From NCBI GenBank assembly GCA_900100095.1, contig FMTN01000025.1, forward strand, positions 1 through 64,000: a DNA stretch of 64,000 nucleotides. The letters are read 5' to 3'. Below, in pieces: positions 27,377-35,974 of the stretch. The notes beneath the pieces are model-generated. The model was not told the origin of the DNA. It made no database searches and saw nothing but the letters and a program-made list of their open reading frames with translations. Numbering within the stretch: position 1 is the first letter of the stretch; every line of letters begins with the position of its first letter. The DNA comes from Lachnospiraceae bacterium C10. Its GTDB lineage: Bacteria; Bacillota; Clostridia; Lachnospirales; Lachnospiraceae. The translations under genes were made by a program, and so were the position numbers.

Positions 27377-27527
27377 CTATTTTCCGACAAAATGATGATA
27401 AAACATAAAATTGGATAAATATTAGGCGTTTCAGCCGAAAAATATGACGCATTTGCCCATTCGTTCTACTGTTGAAAAAAAAACAGAGGTGATTATAATA
27501 AGTAAGAACACTAGCATTAATTGACTT

Positions 27528-27533
27528 TATAAT
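27528..27533 (+). promoter_or_regulatory. Probable -10 box of murC
   Basis: A perfect TATAAT 24 bases before the chosen murC start. Its transcription start would fall downstream of the in-frame ATG at 27536, which argues that the ATG at 27557 is the real one. No good -35 is visible. Confidence 0.45.
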
Positions 27534-27556
27534 AGATGAAAGAAAACGAGGTTCCC

Positions 27557-28936
27557 ATGTTTACCATTGATTACAACGCACCCATCCACGTCCATTTTAT
27601 CGGTATCGGCGGCATCAGCATGAGCGGTCTTGCTGAAGTCCTTCTTGACCGTCATTTTACAGTATCCGGTTCCGACCGGAGCGAGTCTGATCTGACCAGA
27701 CATCTCAGCGCCCTCGGTGCGAGAATTTCCTATCCTCAGAAAGCCGACAACATTACCGATGATATCGACTGTGTTGTATATACTGCAGCCATTCACCCGG
27801 ACAATCCGGAATTTTCGGCTGCAAAGGAGAAGAATCTTCCGATGCTGACAAGAGCACAGCTCCTCGGACAGATTATGAGTCATTATCCGAAGAGCATTGC
27901 TGTTGCCGGCACACATGGTAAGACAACCACCTCTTCCATGCTCTCTCAGATTCTTCTCGAAGGCAAAGATGATCCGACTCTTTCCATCGGAGGAATGTTT
28001 AAAGCCATCGGCTCCAACATTCACGTGGGAAACAGTGATCTTTTCCTGACCGAAGCCTGTGAGTACACCAACAGCTTCCTGTCCCTTTTTGCAAAATATT
28101 CCATCATTCTGAATGTAGAGGCGGAGCATCTGGATTTCTTCAAAGACCTTGAGGATATCCGCAACAGCTTCCATCAGTTTGCTGCCGACACAGCAGAAGG
28201 CGGCGCTGTTGTTATCAATCAGGAGATTGAACGCTATCAGGAACTGGTAGAGGGCATCCGCGCCCGTGTCATCACCTTTGGTTTCACAGATGCAGCCGAC
28301 TATTATCCGGAAGACATTGTGTATAACGAAAAGGGCTGTGCTGCCTTTACACCTGTCCATAAGGGAAACAGGCTCGGTCGGGTCCAGCTTTCCGTACCGG
28401 GTAAGCACAATGTGGGAAATGCTCTGTCTGCCATTGCCGTTGCCATGGATCTAAATCTTCCATATGAAGAAATCGTTGACGGTCTTCTCGCCTTCGGAGG
28501 TGCCGGCCGCCGCTTTGAATACAAGGGAACCTACCACGGCGCTACGGTTGTGGATGACTACGCACACCATCCAACCGAGATCCGTGCTTCTCTTTCAGCT
28601 GCTACAAACTACCCGCACGATCGACTGGTCGTTGTCTTCCAGCCGCACACCTATACCCGTACCAAGGCTTTCCTGGATGACTTTGCCAAGGCACTGTCCA
28701 TGGCGGATCAGGTCGTACTGGCAGATATCTATGCCGCCCGCGAGCAGGATATCTATGGTGTACACTCAAAAGACCTGCAGAAAAAGATCCTCGACCTTGG
28801 TACTCCATGCGAATATTTCCCTGATTTTTCGGAGATTGAGAGCTATTTAGAAAAAAATACTATAAACGGTGATTTGTTGATAACTATGGGGGCCGGTAAC
28901 GTCTACCAAATCGGCGAATCTTTACTTTCTAAGTAA
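27557..28936 (+). CDS. murC: UDP-N-acetylmuramate--L-alanine ligase
   Basis: 459 residues from the ATG at 27557, chosen over the ATG at 27536 because only the former has a ribosome site (ACGAGG) and lies after the predicted transcription start. The N-terminal HFIGIGGISMSGLAE binds UDP, the ATP loop is VAGTHGKTTTSSM, and DDYAHHPTEI and FQPHTYTRT are family-specific. It adds the first amino acid of the peptidoglycan stem peptide in the cytoplasm. It is a single-gene unit ended by the terminator at 28949-28996. Confidence 0.97.
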   Translation: MFTIDYNAPIHVHFIGIGGISMSGLAEVLLDRHFTVSGSDRSESDLTRHLSALGARISYPQKADNITDDIDCVVYTAAIHPDNPEFSAAKEKNLPMLTRAQLLGQIMSHYPKSIAVAGTHGKTTTSSMLSQILLEGKDDPTLSIGGMFKAIGSNIHVGNSDLFLTEACEYTNSFLSLFAKYSIILNVEAEHLDFFKDLEDIRNSFHQFAADTAEGGAVVINQEIERYQELVEGIRARVITFGFTDAADYYPEDIVYNEKGCAAFTPVHKGNRLGRVQLSVPGKHNVGNALSAIAVAMDLNLPYEEIVDGLLAFGGAGRRFEYKGTYHGATVVDDYAHHPTEIRASLSAATNYPHDRLVVVFQPHTYTRTKAFLDDFAKALSMADQVVLADIYAAREQDIYGVHSKDLQKKILDLGTPCEYFPDFSEIESYLEKNTINGDLLITMGAGNVYQIGESLLSK

Positions 28937-28937
28937 G

Positions 28938-29053
28938 TTATCAACATTATCCACAGTGGGACGGTGGATTTCTCCTCATTCCACTGTGGATTTTTTATGC
29001 CCTTTTTTCGGGTTTTACACTAGTTATCCACATTATCCACAATTTTATCAACC
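28938..29053 (+). promoter_or_regulatory. DnaA-box cluster
   Basis: Three perfect TTATCCACA boxes (28947-28955, 29024-29032, 29033-29041), one TTATCAACA (28938-28946) directly abutting the first, and one TTATCAACC (29045-29053), all in the same orientation. Two pairs are exactly end to end. The cluster lies between murC and the dnaD-like gene. It may regulate the replication-initiation genes or titrate DnaA. Confidence 0.75.
28949..28996 (+). terminator. Terminator after murC
   Basis: An 11-bp perfect stem ATCCACAGTGG/CCACTGTGGAT (28949-28959 and 28981-28991) followed by six T. Its left arm overlaps a DnaA box. Confidence 0.85.
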
Positions 29054-29109
29054 ACCGTACTTACTGGGCTTGCGGGGTTTTTTTGCTTTTTCTTGCCAAT
29101 TTTTTGTGC

Positions 29110-29115
29110 TATAAT
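29110..29115 (+). promoter_or_regulatory. Extended -10 promoter of the dnaD-like operon
   Basis: TGC-TATAAT, 23 bases before the start codon. The extended TGn motif may make up for the lack of a well-spaced -35. It lies about 57 bases after the last DnaA-like box. Confidence 0.5.
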
Positions 29116-29138
29116 CCATTTGCTTAAGGAGTAAAAAT

Positions 29139-30278
29139 ATGGCTGATATACATTTACATATGGAAACAGGTCACCAGGTAACCTGTGTTTCTAACTTTTT
29201 TATTGATCATTATATGAAGGATGCACCGGGAGAATACGTGAAGATTTATCTTTACCTGTTACGTACCCTCTCTGATCCGGAGCGCGTTTTTGCCATCTCT
29301 GCCATGGCTGCCGCTTTAGAGCATACAGCGCGTGATATCCGGCTGGCACTGCAGTACTGGGAGGATGCCGGTCTTCTTTCTTTGACATACGACCGCGAGG
29401 GTGAACTCTGCGACATTTGTCTGCTTCACCCGGAAAGCTCTCCGGAATCCGTTCATCAGGAGAAGCGGATCTCTTCCCGTGATGTTTTGCATCCGGTTGA
29501 GTCTGAGCCTACCGTTGCAAAGGCAAAGCCTGCGAAGCCTGCTGCTGCGGAACCGGTCAATACCCCGGAGCCTGCATCCGAGCGTACCATGCGCGCATAT
29601 TCTGCTCAGGAGCTCTTATCCTTCCAGGAGGATGATGAGGTGCGCAGCATCCTTTTTATTGCAGAGCGTTATTTAGGTCATACCTTGTCTTCAACCGACC
29701 TGAATTACATCCTGTTCTGGTACGATGAATTACATATGGATGAGGACATGATCGATTTCCTGATTACAGACTGCCTGCAGAGTGGCAAGAACAGCCTGAA
29801 ATACATGAACTCCATCTGTCTTTCCTGGGCTGAGCACGGTATCACAACTTTAGAAGCTGCCAAGGCCGACCGTCAGAACCACAGTCATAACGCATCTTTG
29901 GTTCGTCAGAGCTACGGGATCAGTGGACGCGGTCTCTCACCGGTGGAGCTCTCTTTTGTTCATAAATGGTTCAACACCTACAGCTTCTCTGACGAGCTTG
30001 TCAAGGAAGCTATCAACCGTACCATGATGAACATCGGACAGGTGAACTTCAAATATACCGATAAGATTATGGAACAGTGGCATAATGCAGGCATCGTGGA
30101 TGCCGAGGGTGTTGCAGCCTACGATCAGAAGCACAACGATGAGATCAAGGAGCGTTTCACCAAGGTGAAAGCCCCGAAGACTTCCGATCGTTCCAAGGAT
30201 TCCTTCCATAATTTCTCTTCACAGGTAGAGTACGATATGGATGATATTGAAGCACGTCTTCTGAAGAAGCAGCTATAG
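29139..30278 (+). CDS. DnaD-domain replication initiation protein
   Basis: A 379-residue protein. The first 100 residues look like a winged helix (YLYLLRTLSDPERVFAISAMAAAL). A Lys/Pro/Ala-rich linker follows, then two copies of the DnaD/DnaB2 helical domain (about residues 165-240 and 260-335, each with the YxxxImxxW-type end: YMNSICLSWAEHGI and YTDKIMEQWHNAGI). In Bacillus, DnaD and DnaB help load the replicative helicase at the origin; one protein with two such domains may do both jobs. An AAGGAG site precedes it, and a helicase-loader-like gene follows after 10 bases. Confidence 0.88.
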   Translation: MADIHLHMETGHQVTCVSNFFIDHYMKDAPGEYVKIYLYLLRTLSDPERVFAISAMAAALEHTARDIRLALQYWEDAGLLSLTYDREGELCDICLLHPESSPESVHQEKRISSRDVLHPVESEPTVAKAKPAKPAAAEPVNTPEPASERTMRAYSAQELLSFQEDDEVRSILFIAERYLGHTLSSTDLNYILFWYDELHMDEDMIDFLITDCLQSGKNSLKYMNSICLSWAEHGITTLEAAKADRQNHSHNASLVRQSYGISGRGLSPVELSFVHKWFNTYSFSDELVKEAINRTMMNIGQVNFKYTDKIMEQWHNAGIVDAEGVAAYDQKHNDEIKERFTKVKAPKTSDRSKDSFHNFSSQVEYDMDDIEARLLKKQL

Positions 30279-30288
30279 GAGGACACTC

Positions 30289-31284
30289 ATGCAGCTCACG
30301 AATCAGCAATACAATTCCATGATGCAGGAATATGCCGATCGAAGACAAGCCCGACAGGAACTAATCAACGAGCGTCTGATTGCGCTGGACCGAAAGCTTC
30401 CTGCATTTCGCGATATCGAAAACGAACTGGCCGACGTCCGGCACGAGGCTCTTATGGCCTCCATTGCCCAGGACCACGAACGTGCCGAGCATTATAAGAA
30501 TCTTATGGATTCTCTTTCTCTCAAGAAGAAGAAGATTCTCTCCGACGCAGGTTACAGTGAGGATTATCTGAATCCTCCCTACACCTGCCCGGATTGTAAG
30601 GATACCGGGTATCGAAGCGATGGCGACCCATGCCATTGCTATGTTTCCCGTGCCAATCAACTTTTATATCAGCAGGAGCCCCTGATGCAGGAGCTTACCC
30701 GCTGTCATTTCCAGGATTTTTCCTTAAATTACTACCCTAAGGACGTGCGAGATCCCAAGACTTCCATGTCCTCTTATGAATATGCCGAAAAAGCCCTAAC
30801 CTTTGCGCGCTCTTTTGTTGACAATTTTAAGACTAACCATGATAGTATGGTTCTGTATGGCAACACAGGAGCAGGTAAGACTTTTTTATCCGGTTGCATC
30901 GCTTCTGCCCTGATGGAGCAGGATGCCTCCGTTGTCTATCTGTCCTCGGCGAGAATGTTTGAGATATGCTCTCGCCACCAATTTGGTCGCAAATGGAGTC
31001 AGGAACCTGAGGCCGAATATCGTAATCTTTTTGCGTCCGATTTGTTGATTATTGATGATCTGGGAACAGAGCTGACCAACAGCTTTACCGAATCCGCTCT
31101 GTTTACGGTATTAAATGACCGTATGAACTACCACAGATCCACCATTATTTCCACGAATATGTCTCTAGCAGAACTCCGGGATACCTATACATCCAGAATT
31201 TTTTCCCGGATTCTTGATAATTATAAACTCTTCTACTTTTTCGGAGTTGATATCCGTCTGCAGAAGGGACTGGAGAATCATTAA
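30289..31284 (+). CDS. Helicase loader-type AAA+ ATPase (DnaC/DnaI-like)
   Basis: A 331-residue protein. The N-terminal 100 residues are helical. Next comes a four-Cys cluster (YTCPDCKDTGY ... DPCHCY, about residues 98-120) that probably binds zinc, as in DnaI. The AAA+ part has Walker A YGNTGAGKTFLSG near residue 190, Walker B DLLIIDDLGTE and an arginine-finger region SRIFSRILDNYK. It is expected to load the replicative helicase. AGGAGG precedes the start, and it is co-transcribed with the dnaD-like gene. Confidence 0.92.
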   Translation: MQLTNQQYNSMMQEYADRRQARQELINERLIALDRKLPAFRDIENELADVRHEALMASIAQDHERAEHYKNLMDSLSLKKKKILSDAGYSEDYLNPPYTCPDCKDTGYRSDGDPCHCYVSRANQLLYQQEPLMQELTRCHFQDFSLNYYPKDVRDPKTSMSSYEYAEKALTFARSFVDNFKTNHDSMVLYGNTGAGKTFLSGCIASALMEQDASVVYLSSARMFEICSRHQFGRKWSQEPEAEYRNLFASDLLIIDDLGTELTNSFTESALFTVLNDRMNYHRSTIISTNMSLAELRDTYTSRIFSRILDNYKLFYFFGVDIRLQKGLENH

Positions 31285-31313
31285 CACTAAACTGTATTAC
31301 GAAGGAGAAAACC

Positions 31314-32495
31314 ATGCCACGCAACGATGCTATTTTAGCTAACAGGAAACCTGTCGCTCCGTTAGGTCTTATCACCCTTAAGAGCTGCGAGCCATTGGGC
31401 GACAAAGTTGATGCTTATCTTGTGAAGTGGAGAAAAGACCGCAAGTCTGACCATCTCGATTTTGTTGAGAAGAATGCCTACACCAGCAATTCTTACAAGA
31501 TTCAGGTAAGCTGCCCTCGATTTGGAAGTGGTGAAGCCAAAGGAACCATCAACGAATCTGTTCGTGGACTCGACCTTTACATCATGGTCGATGTGACCAA
31601 CTACAGCCTGACCTACTCTCTGTGCGGTCAGACCAATCACATGTCTCCGGATGATCACTATTCTGATCTTAAGCGTATTATTGCTGCTGTCGGCGGTAAG
31701 GCTAAGCACATCACTGTTATCATGCCTTTCCTTTACGAAAGCCGTCAGCATCGTCGTTCAGCACGTGAGTCTTTAGACTGTGCTATGGCTCTTCAGGAGC
31801 TTGTATCCATGGGTGTTGATAACATCATCACCTTTGATGCTCACGATCCTCGTGTTCAGAACGCAATCCCTCTTCATGGTTTTGAGACTGTACAGCCTGC
31901 ATACCAGTTCATCAAGGGTATTTGCAAGAATGTAGACGACTTACAGCTGGACAATGATCACCTTATGATCATCAGCCCGGATGAGGGTGGTACAGGCCGT
32001 GCCGTTTATATGGCTTCTGTCCTCGGTGTTGATATGGGTATGTTCTACAAGCGTCGTGACTATTCTAAGATCATAGACGGACGTAACCCGATCGTTGCTC
32101 ATGAATTCCTCGGTTCTTCTGTTGAGGGTAAGGACGTTATCATTGTTGACGATATGATTTCTTCCGGTGAGTCTATGATCGATGTTGCCCGCGAGCTTAA
32201 GAAGCGTAAGGCCGGACGTATCTTCTGTGCTACAACCTTCGGTCTCTTCACAAACGGTCTTGCTGCATTTGATAAGGCTGTTGAGGAAGGTCTGATCTTC
32301 AAGGTTCTTACAACTGACCTGGTATACCAGACTCCGGAGCTCTTAGAGCGTGACTGGTACATCAACTGTGGCATGAGTAAGTACATTGCTTACATCATCG
32401 ACACTTTGAATCATGATTGCTCCATCAGCTCTCTCCTTGATCCATACGATCGCATTGAGAGCCTCGTTAATAAATACAAAGAAGGCAAACGCTAA
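31314..32495 (+). CDS. prs: Ribose-phosphate pyrophosphokinase
   Basis: A 393-residue PRPP synthetase, about 70 residues longer than classical Prs because of an N-terminal extension. Conserved parts are NHMSPDDHYSDLKRII, the catalytic-loop region YESRQHRRS near residue 145, FDAHDPRVQNAIPLHG and the PRPP loop VIIVDDMISSGES near residue 280. It makes PRPP for nucleotide, His and Trp synthesis. It starts 29 bases after the helicase-loader gene and is ended by the terminator at 32509-32540. Long versions of this type are familiar in Lachnospiraceae. Confidence 0.94.
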   Translation: MPRNDAILANRKPVAPLGLITLKSCEPLGDKVDAYLVKWRKDRKSDHLDFVEKNAYTSNSYKIQVSCPRFGSGEAKGTINESVRGLDLYIMVDVTNYSLTYSLCGQTNHMSPDDHYSDLKRIIAAVGGKAKHITVIMPFLYESRQHRRSARESLDCAMALQELVSMGVDNIITFDAHDPRVQNAIPLHGFETVQPAYQFIKGICKNVDDLQLDNDHLMIISPDEGGTGRAVYMASVLGVDMGMFYKRRDYSKIIDGRNPIVAHEFLGSSVEGKDVIIVDDMISSGESMIDVARELKKRKAGRIFCATTFGLFTNGLAAFDKAVEEGLIFKVLTTDLVYQTPELLERDWYINCGMSKYIAYIIDTLNHDCSISSLLDPYDRIESLVNKYKEGKR

Positions 32496-32508
32496 ATTGC
32501 AAAACGAA

Positions 32509-32540
32509 GGACTGTGAACAAAGTTCACAGCCCTTTTTTT
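32509..32540 (+). terminator. Terminator after prs
   Basis: A stem CTGTGAAC/GTTCACAG with a 3-nt loop, framed by GGa/CCC and followed by seven T. It overlaps the end of the convergent gene at 32539. Confidence 0.9.
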
Positions 32541-34971
32541 ATTCCATATCTTCCAGTGCAATGGCGTAGACATTGCCACTACTCTTAAATTTCTTTTCTG
32601 CTTCCTTCCGACTCATGCTTTCATAGGAACCACCCTGATGATAGATCTTCACATAATCCGGACCATATCCGATGATAACCGACGTTGTCTTGCCTTCCGT
32701 CACATACACCGGAACGCGGGCAGAGACGAAGGAAAGAACCTGTTCCAGCGTCAATCCCTGAAGCTGCAGCAATTTACCATTGTTCTTCGCCCAGCTGTAA
32801 CCGGTGATCTGCGTCACCGGAATATCTGCTCCATACAGCTCCTTCTCCTTACGCCAGATATCCCTCTGCCGGTTGTCTACCACCATGCCTTCCTGTTCGT
32901 CGGCAATCTGAATGGCATTCACCGGATCGGTACCGGAATACTCCACGCGATCCTCTACATAAGTAAAATACGCCGCTCTCACTTCTGAAACCGTCACATC
33001 AATGCTATCCGACTCATCCAGCAGCGAAAGCTGTCCATCTCGAAAGGACAGAGAGGAAATCGTCTGATCCTCCGTCAGCGGCTGCATGGTCAGTGTGGTG
33101 ATTCTGCCTTTTCCCGGAACCGATGCACTGCCCTCTGTCACTGTCTGGTTCGTTGCACCGGCAGCATTCAGAATCGTATCACCCGTGGTCTGCTTGTACG
33201 TGCCTCCCGTGCGTCGCACTCTTGTCAGCTCCAGTGCATTGTTGGACTCGGTCACATCACTGATATACAGTCCCTTCTTCTGATATACCTTTACATTTTT
33301 GATTCGGGCATTATCGAAAGAGACAATATCAAGTCGGTACATCGGATTTACCGTACTCCGGTCTTCTCCTCCGGTAAGATCCTTTTCCTTTATGGTTCCG
33401 TAACAGAAATCTTCCTTTAAGAATGCAAGGGCACGGAGCTTTTCTCCTTTTTTCGCCCGGATATCCATCTGGCTCTCATCATTTAGATCCAGAACATGGA
33501 TCACGGAGGATGGAGCATCTTCATCCGTCCATGCGATGTAACGGCCGGAAGCTGACACTGCATACTGGCTGTCTGCAAGGGACTTCATCAGTTCCGTTGA
33601 ACTGTCAGAATCCAGATTCAGTGACAGAAGTGTACCGTCCAGCATCAGGTAGAAATGTCCCCCTGCGGTTCGATACATCAGATCCTGGAAGCTTGCATCA
33701 AGAATCTGGTAAGGCTGGGTCGTATTAAGGAACGCCTCCTCGGTTGCCAGGTTGGTGGAACTATCGTAATGATAGAGATCTACACCACACTTGCCCTCAT
33801 GGTCTCCCGTATTCATGTAGCCGTAGACCACGAAATCCATGGTTCCGCTCTCGTCGATATTAAGAATACGAATTCCATGATACGGATTTCCTGCTCGAAC
33901 CTCTGTCAGGTCATCTCCGAGGAAGGAGAAAACACAGGTCAGAATCTGTCTTGTCTGATTGTATTCGTAAAGGCTTCCACCCATGGTGAAGGCCACCACG
34001 CTTCCTGTCTCATTCGATAACGGAGAAAGGGACTTAGAATTGACCCCGACCTTTAATACATTATCCGTAACCGTAATATCCTTCGTGGAAGGAATCAGGT
34101 CCATGGTACGCACATAGTTTAACAGGAACATTCTCGAACCGCCGTAGCGGATCTTGAAGGTCTCCACCACCTGATAAACGGTGTTCTTCTGCTTAAGGTT
34201 ATAATACAGATTGACGGAGGTATAACTGGAGGTAATATCCTTCACCTCCATCAGAGGTTCCGTCGAAGAATCCACCTCAAATCCCTGGAATCCCACCTGA
34301 TTCAATGTGGAATTGATGGTAACCCGGCTGTAATCGTCCGAAGAGGTATCAGTCTTCGGCTCAAGATAATTCCCCAGATCCGTATAACGGTTATTCAGTG
34401 TCTTATCATGAAATTCCCGGGCAAAGGCCAGGCACTCTTTTGCATGTGCATCCTTCGGGATAATCACACGCGTATAGAAATTCAGCTTGCCCCGGTTGGT
34501 CTTCATCTTCAGCACCAGAAGATACTGCTGTCCCGGATCAATCAGGTTGGTCAGGGACGGCGTAACCGTTGCACTGCCCTTTTCCTCTTTGATTCCTTCG
34601 ATCTTGTCCTCTGCAATCTTACGGCTGGTGTCCACCGAGCGCACTTCGTAGGACAGAGACTGTACACGGTTGCCATAGGTTGCGATGGTAAGCGGAAGAC
34701 GGCGCGACTGTTCCAGCGGAACCAGCGAGTCTCTCATATATGCCGCATCCATCTCCTCCTTGTAGGCCCTAAGACAGAGCTGTTTCTGACCGTAGGTCAT
34801 AACCGAAATTGTCGGCATGGTCGGCCCTGACATCTTGGAAATTTCAGGACTCTTACGATAATTCAATGTCAGATAAAAAATAACAAGTGCCAGAAAGAAA
34901 ATCAGCACCAGAATCAAAATCCTGCGCTTAACAACTTTCGGAACACCGGTTGTACGGAATGTTAATTGCAT
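32539..34971 (-). CDS. Membrane-anchored extracellular protein of unknown function, 810 residues
   Basis: I do not recognise a named family. Residues 14-36 form a single membrane anchor (RRILILVLIFFLALVIFYLTL) with the bulk outside. Residues about 200-660 are beta-rich with repeated blades (SGRYIAWTDEDA, MYRTAGGHFYLMLDGTLLSL, DFVVYGYMNTGD), like a beta-propeller. The last 65 residues (EQVLSFVSARVPVYVTEG ... IIGYGPDYVKIYHQGGSY) resemble the C-terminal part of C39-type peptidases, but the His is not where expected and no catalytic Cys is seen. The gene lies 9 bases after the DMT transporter stop, so the two form one leftward unit. Confidence 0.85.
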   Translation of the reverse strand: MQLTFRTTGVPKVVKRRILILVLIFFLALVIFYLTLNYRKSPEISKMSGPTMPTISVMTYGQKQLCLRAYKEEMDAAYMRDSLVPLEQSRRLPLTIATYGNRVQSLSYEVRSVDTSRKIAEDKIEGIKEEKGSATVTPSLTNLIDPGQQYLLVLKMKTNRGKLNFYTRVIIPKDAHAKECLAFAREFHDKTLNNRYTDLGNYLEPKTDTSSDDYSRVTINSTLNQVGFQGFEVDSSTEPLMEVKDITSSYTSVNLYYNLKQKNTVYQVVETFKIRYGGSRMFLLNYVRTMDLIPSTKDITVTDNVLKVGVNSKSLSPLSNETGSVVAFTMGGSLYEYNQTRQILTCVFSFLGDDLTEVRAGNPYHGIRILNIDESGTMDFVVYGYMNTGDHEGKCGVDLYHYDSSTNLATEEAFLNTTQPYQILDASFQDLMYRTAGGHFYLMLDGTLLSLNLDSDSSTELMKSLADSQYAVSASGRYIAWTDEDAPSSVIHVLDLNDESQMDIRAKKGEKLRALAFLKEDFCYGTIKEKDLTGGEDRSTVNPMYRLDIVSFDNARIKNVKVYQKKGLYISDVTESNNALELTRVRRTGGTYKQTTGDTILNAAGATNQTVTEGSASVPGKGRITTLTMQPLTEDQTISSLSFRDGQLSLLDESDSIDVTVSEVRAAYFTYVEDRVEYSGTDPVNAIQIADEQEGMVVDNRQRDIWRKEKELYGADIPVTQITGYSWAKNNGKLLQLQGLTLEQVLSFVSARVPVYVTEGKTTSVIIGYGPDYVKIYHQGGSYESMSRKEAEKKFKSSGNVYAIALEDME

Positions 34972-34980
34972 GTACTACCT

Positions 34981-35850
34981 CTATAAGAAAAAATTATGAT
35001 ACGCAATTGCTGCCACGATCAGTCCAAGTCCCCCGCCGGAAACCATCGTTAACCGTTCCTTGTGGAAAAGCCGGCTACCAAGAATCGTAACAAGAATCCA
35101 AAGCGAATATACGAAATAAAGCACGTTCCGATACGGTGCACCCTTTGTCATTCCATAACATACCGGTGCATAGTACAGACAGATGGCGGCAAGAACGGCA
35201 AAGAGAACATGATACACCGTTAGCTTCTTAATATCCCCATGCTTTACCACGAAGGATGCGACAAGAGCAATCACACACATCACAAGCAGCGTTGCACAGG
35301 CCACGATGGTATCCTTCCCGGAAACAGGATAATGCTTCTTACCGAAGAGTAAAAGGCCGTACAGAATCGGACTTAGGATCGTCGGAATCCACCAGGTCTT
35401 ATTCTTATGCTCTCTTCCGAATCCCATCAGAAGAACACCCACGGTAAGAATACACCACATAATCAGTTTCGGAATATCCGAAATACTGCGCTTTATAATC
35501 AGTGTCATCAGATAGGTGACCACCGGCACAAGCAGAGCAAAGGGCGCCACTGCAACGCAGTTCGTCATCTGAAGCCCCAGATAAAAGGTGATCCAGGCTG
35601 CCGCCAGCAGGGCTCCGTATAAAAGGATGCGAACCCAATGCTCCGGGGAAATCTGAGAGGCACTATGCCAGAACCCTCGAAAATCCAGTGTTGTAAAACG
35701 AAGCAGTAGCATTGTGCCACCTGCAATCAATACGGCTTGCGGTGCTGACAGGCCCTGCAGTGCAATCTTTGCAAATACAAAAGCAAGTCCTGCAAACAGA
35801 AGTGCCAGAAACAGGTACCCCAACCAACCAAATTGCATCGTAAGTAGCAT
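34981..35850 (-). CDS. EamA/DMT-family transporter
   Basis: 290 residues with about ten hydrophobic helices in the two-times-five pattern of the drug/metabolite transporter superfamily. The first half has LQGLSAPQAVLIAGGTMLLLRF, a typical EamA stretch. I place the start at the ATG at 35850, because an ATG 96 bases upstream lies before the predicted transcription start. The ribosome site is weak (AAAGGCGG). The substrate is unknown. It shares an overlapping divergent promoter with the LTA-synthase-like gene. Confidence 0.83.
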   Translation of the reverse strand: MLLTMQFGWLGYLFLALLFAGLAFVFAKIALQGLSAPQAVLIAGGTMLLLRFTTLDFRGFWHSASQISPEHWVRILLYGALLAAAWITFYLGLQMTNCVAVAPFALLVPVVTYLMTLIIKRSISDIPKLIMWCILTVGVLLMGFGREHKNKTWWIPTILSPILYGLLLFGKKHYPVSGKDTIVACATLLVMCVIALVASFVVKHGDIKKLTVYHVLFAVLAAICLYYAPVCYGMTKGAPYRNVLYFVYSLWILVTILGSRLFHKERLTMVSGGGLGLIVAAIAYHNFFL

Positions 35851-35870
35851 AGCCGCCGCCTTTCTCTTTC

Positions 35871-35918
35871 TTGAAACCTTAACGTTCCTATTATATAATA
35901 GGAAATCGTTGGAAGCAA
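35871..35918. promoter_or_regulatory. Overlapping divergent promoters with a palindromic -10
   Basis: Rightwards: TTGAAA (35871-35876), 17 bases, TATAAT (35894-35899). Leftwards: TTGCTT (35913-35918), 17 bases, TATAAT (35890-35895). The two -10 boxes overlap inside a perfect palindrome CCTATTATATAATAGG (35887-35902, extending to 35885-35904). Two RNA polymerases could not occupy both at once. Confidence 0.75.
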
Positions 35919-35974
35919 ACACGCAATACGTAGGGGGGGAATACAACCTGACGTAATTTAGGAGGCTTCATATT

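Noticed and set aside
28938-29053. Chromosomal origin (oriC)
   Set aside because: DnaA boxes are present, but there is no dnaA, dnaN, rpmH or gidA nearby and no clear AT-rich unwinding repeats, so a regulatory cluster is more likely.
35933-35939. Seven-G tract before the LTA-synthase-like gene as a phase-variation switch
   Set aside because: It lies in the 5' leader, outside promoter spacer and reading frame, so length changes would have little obvious effect.
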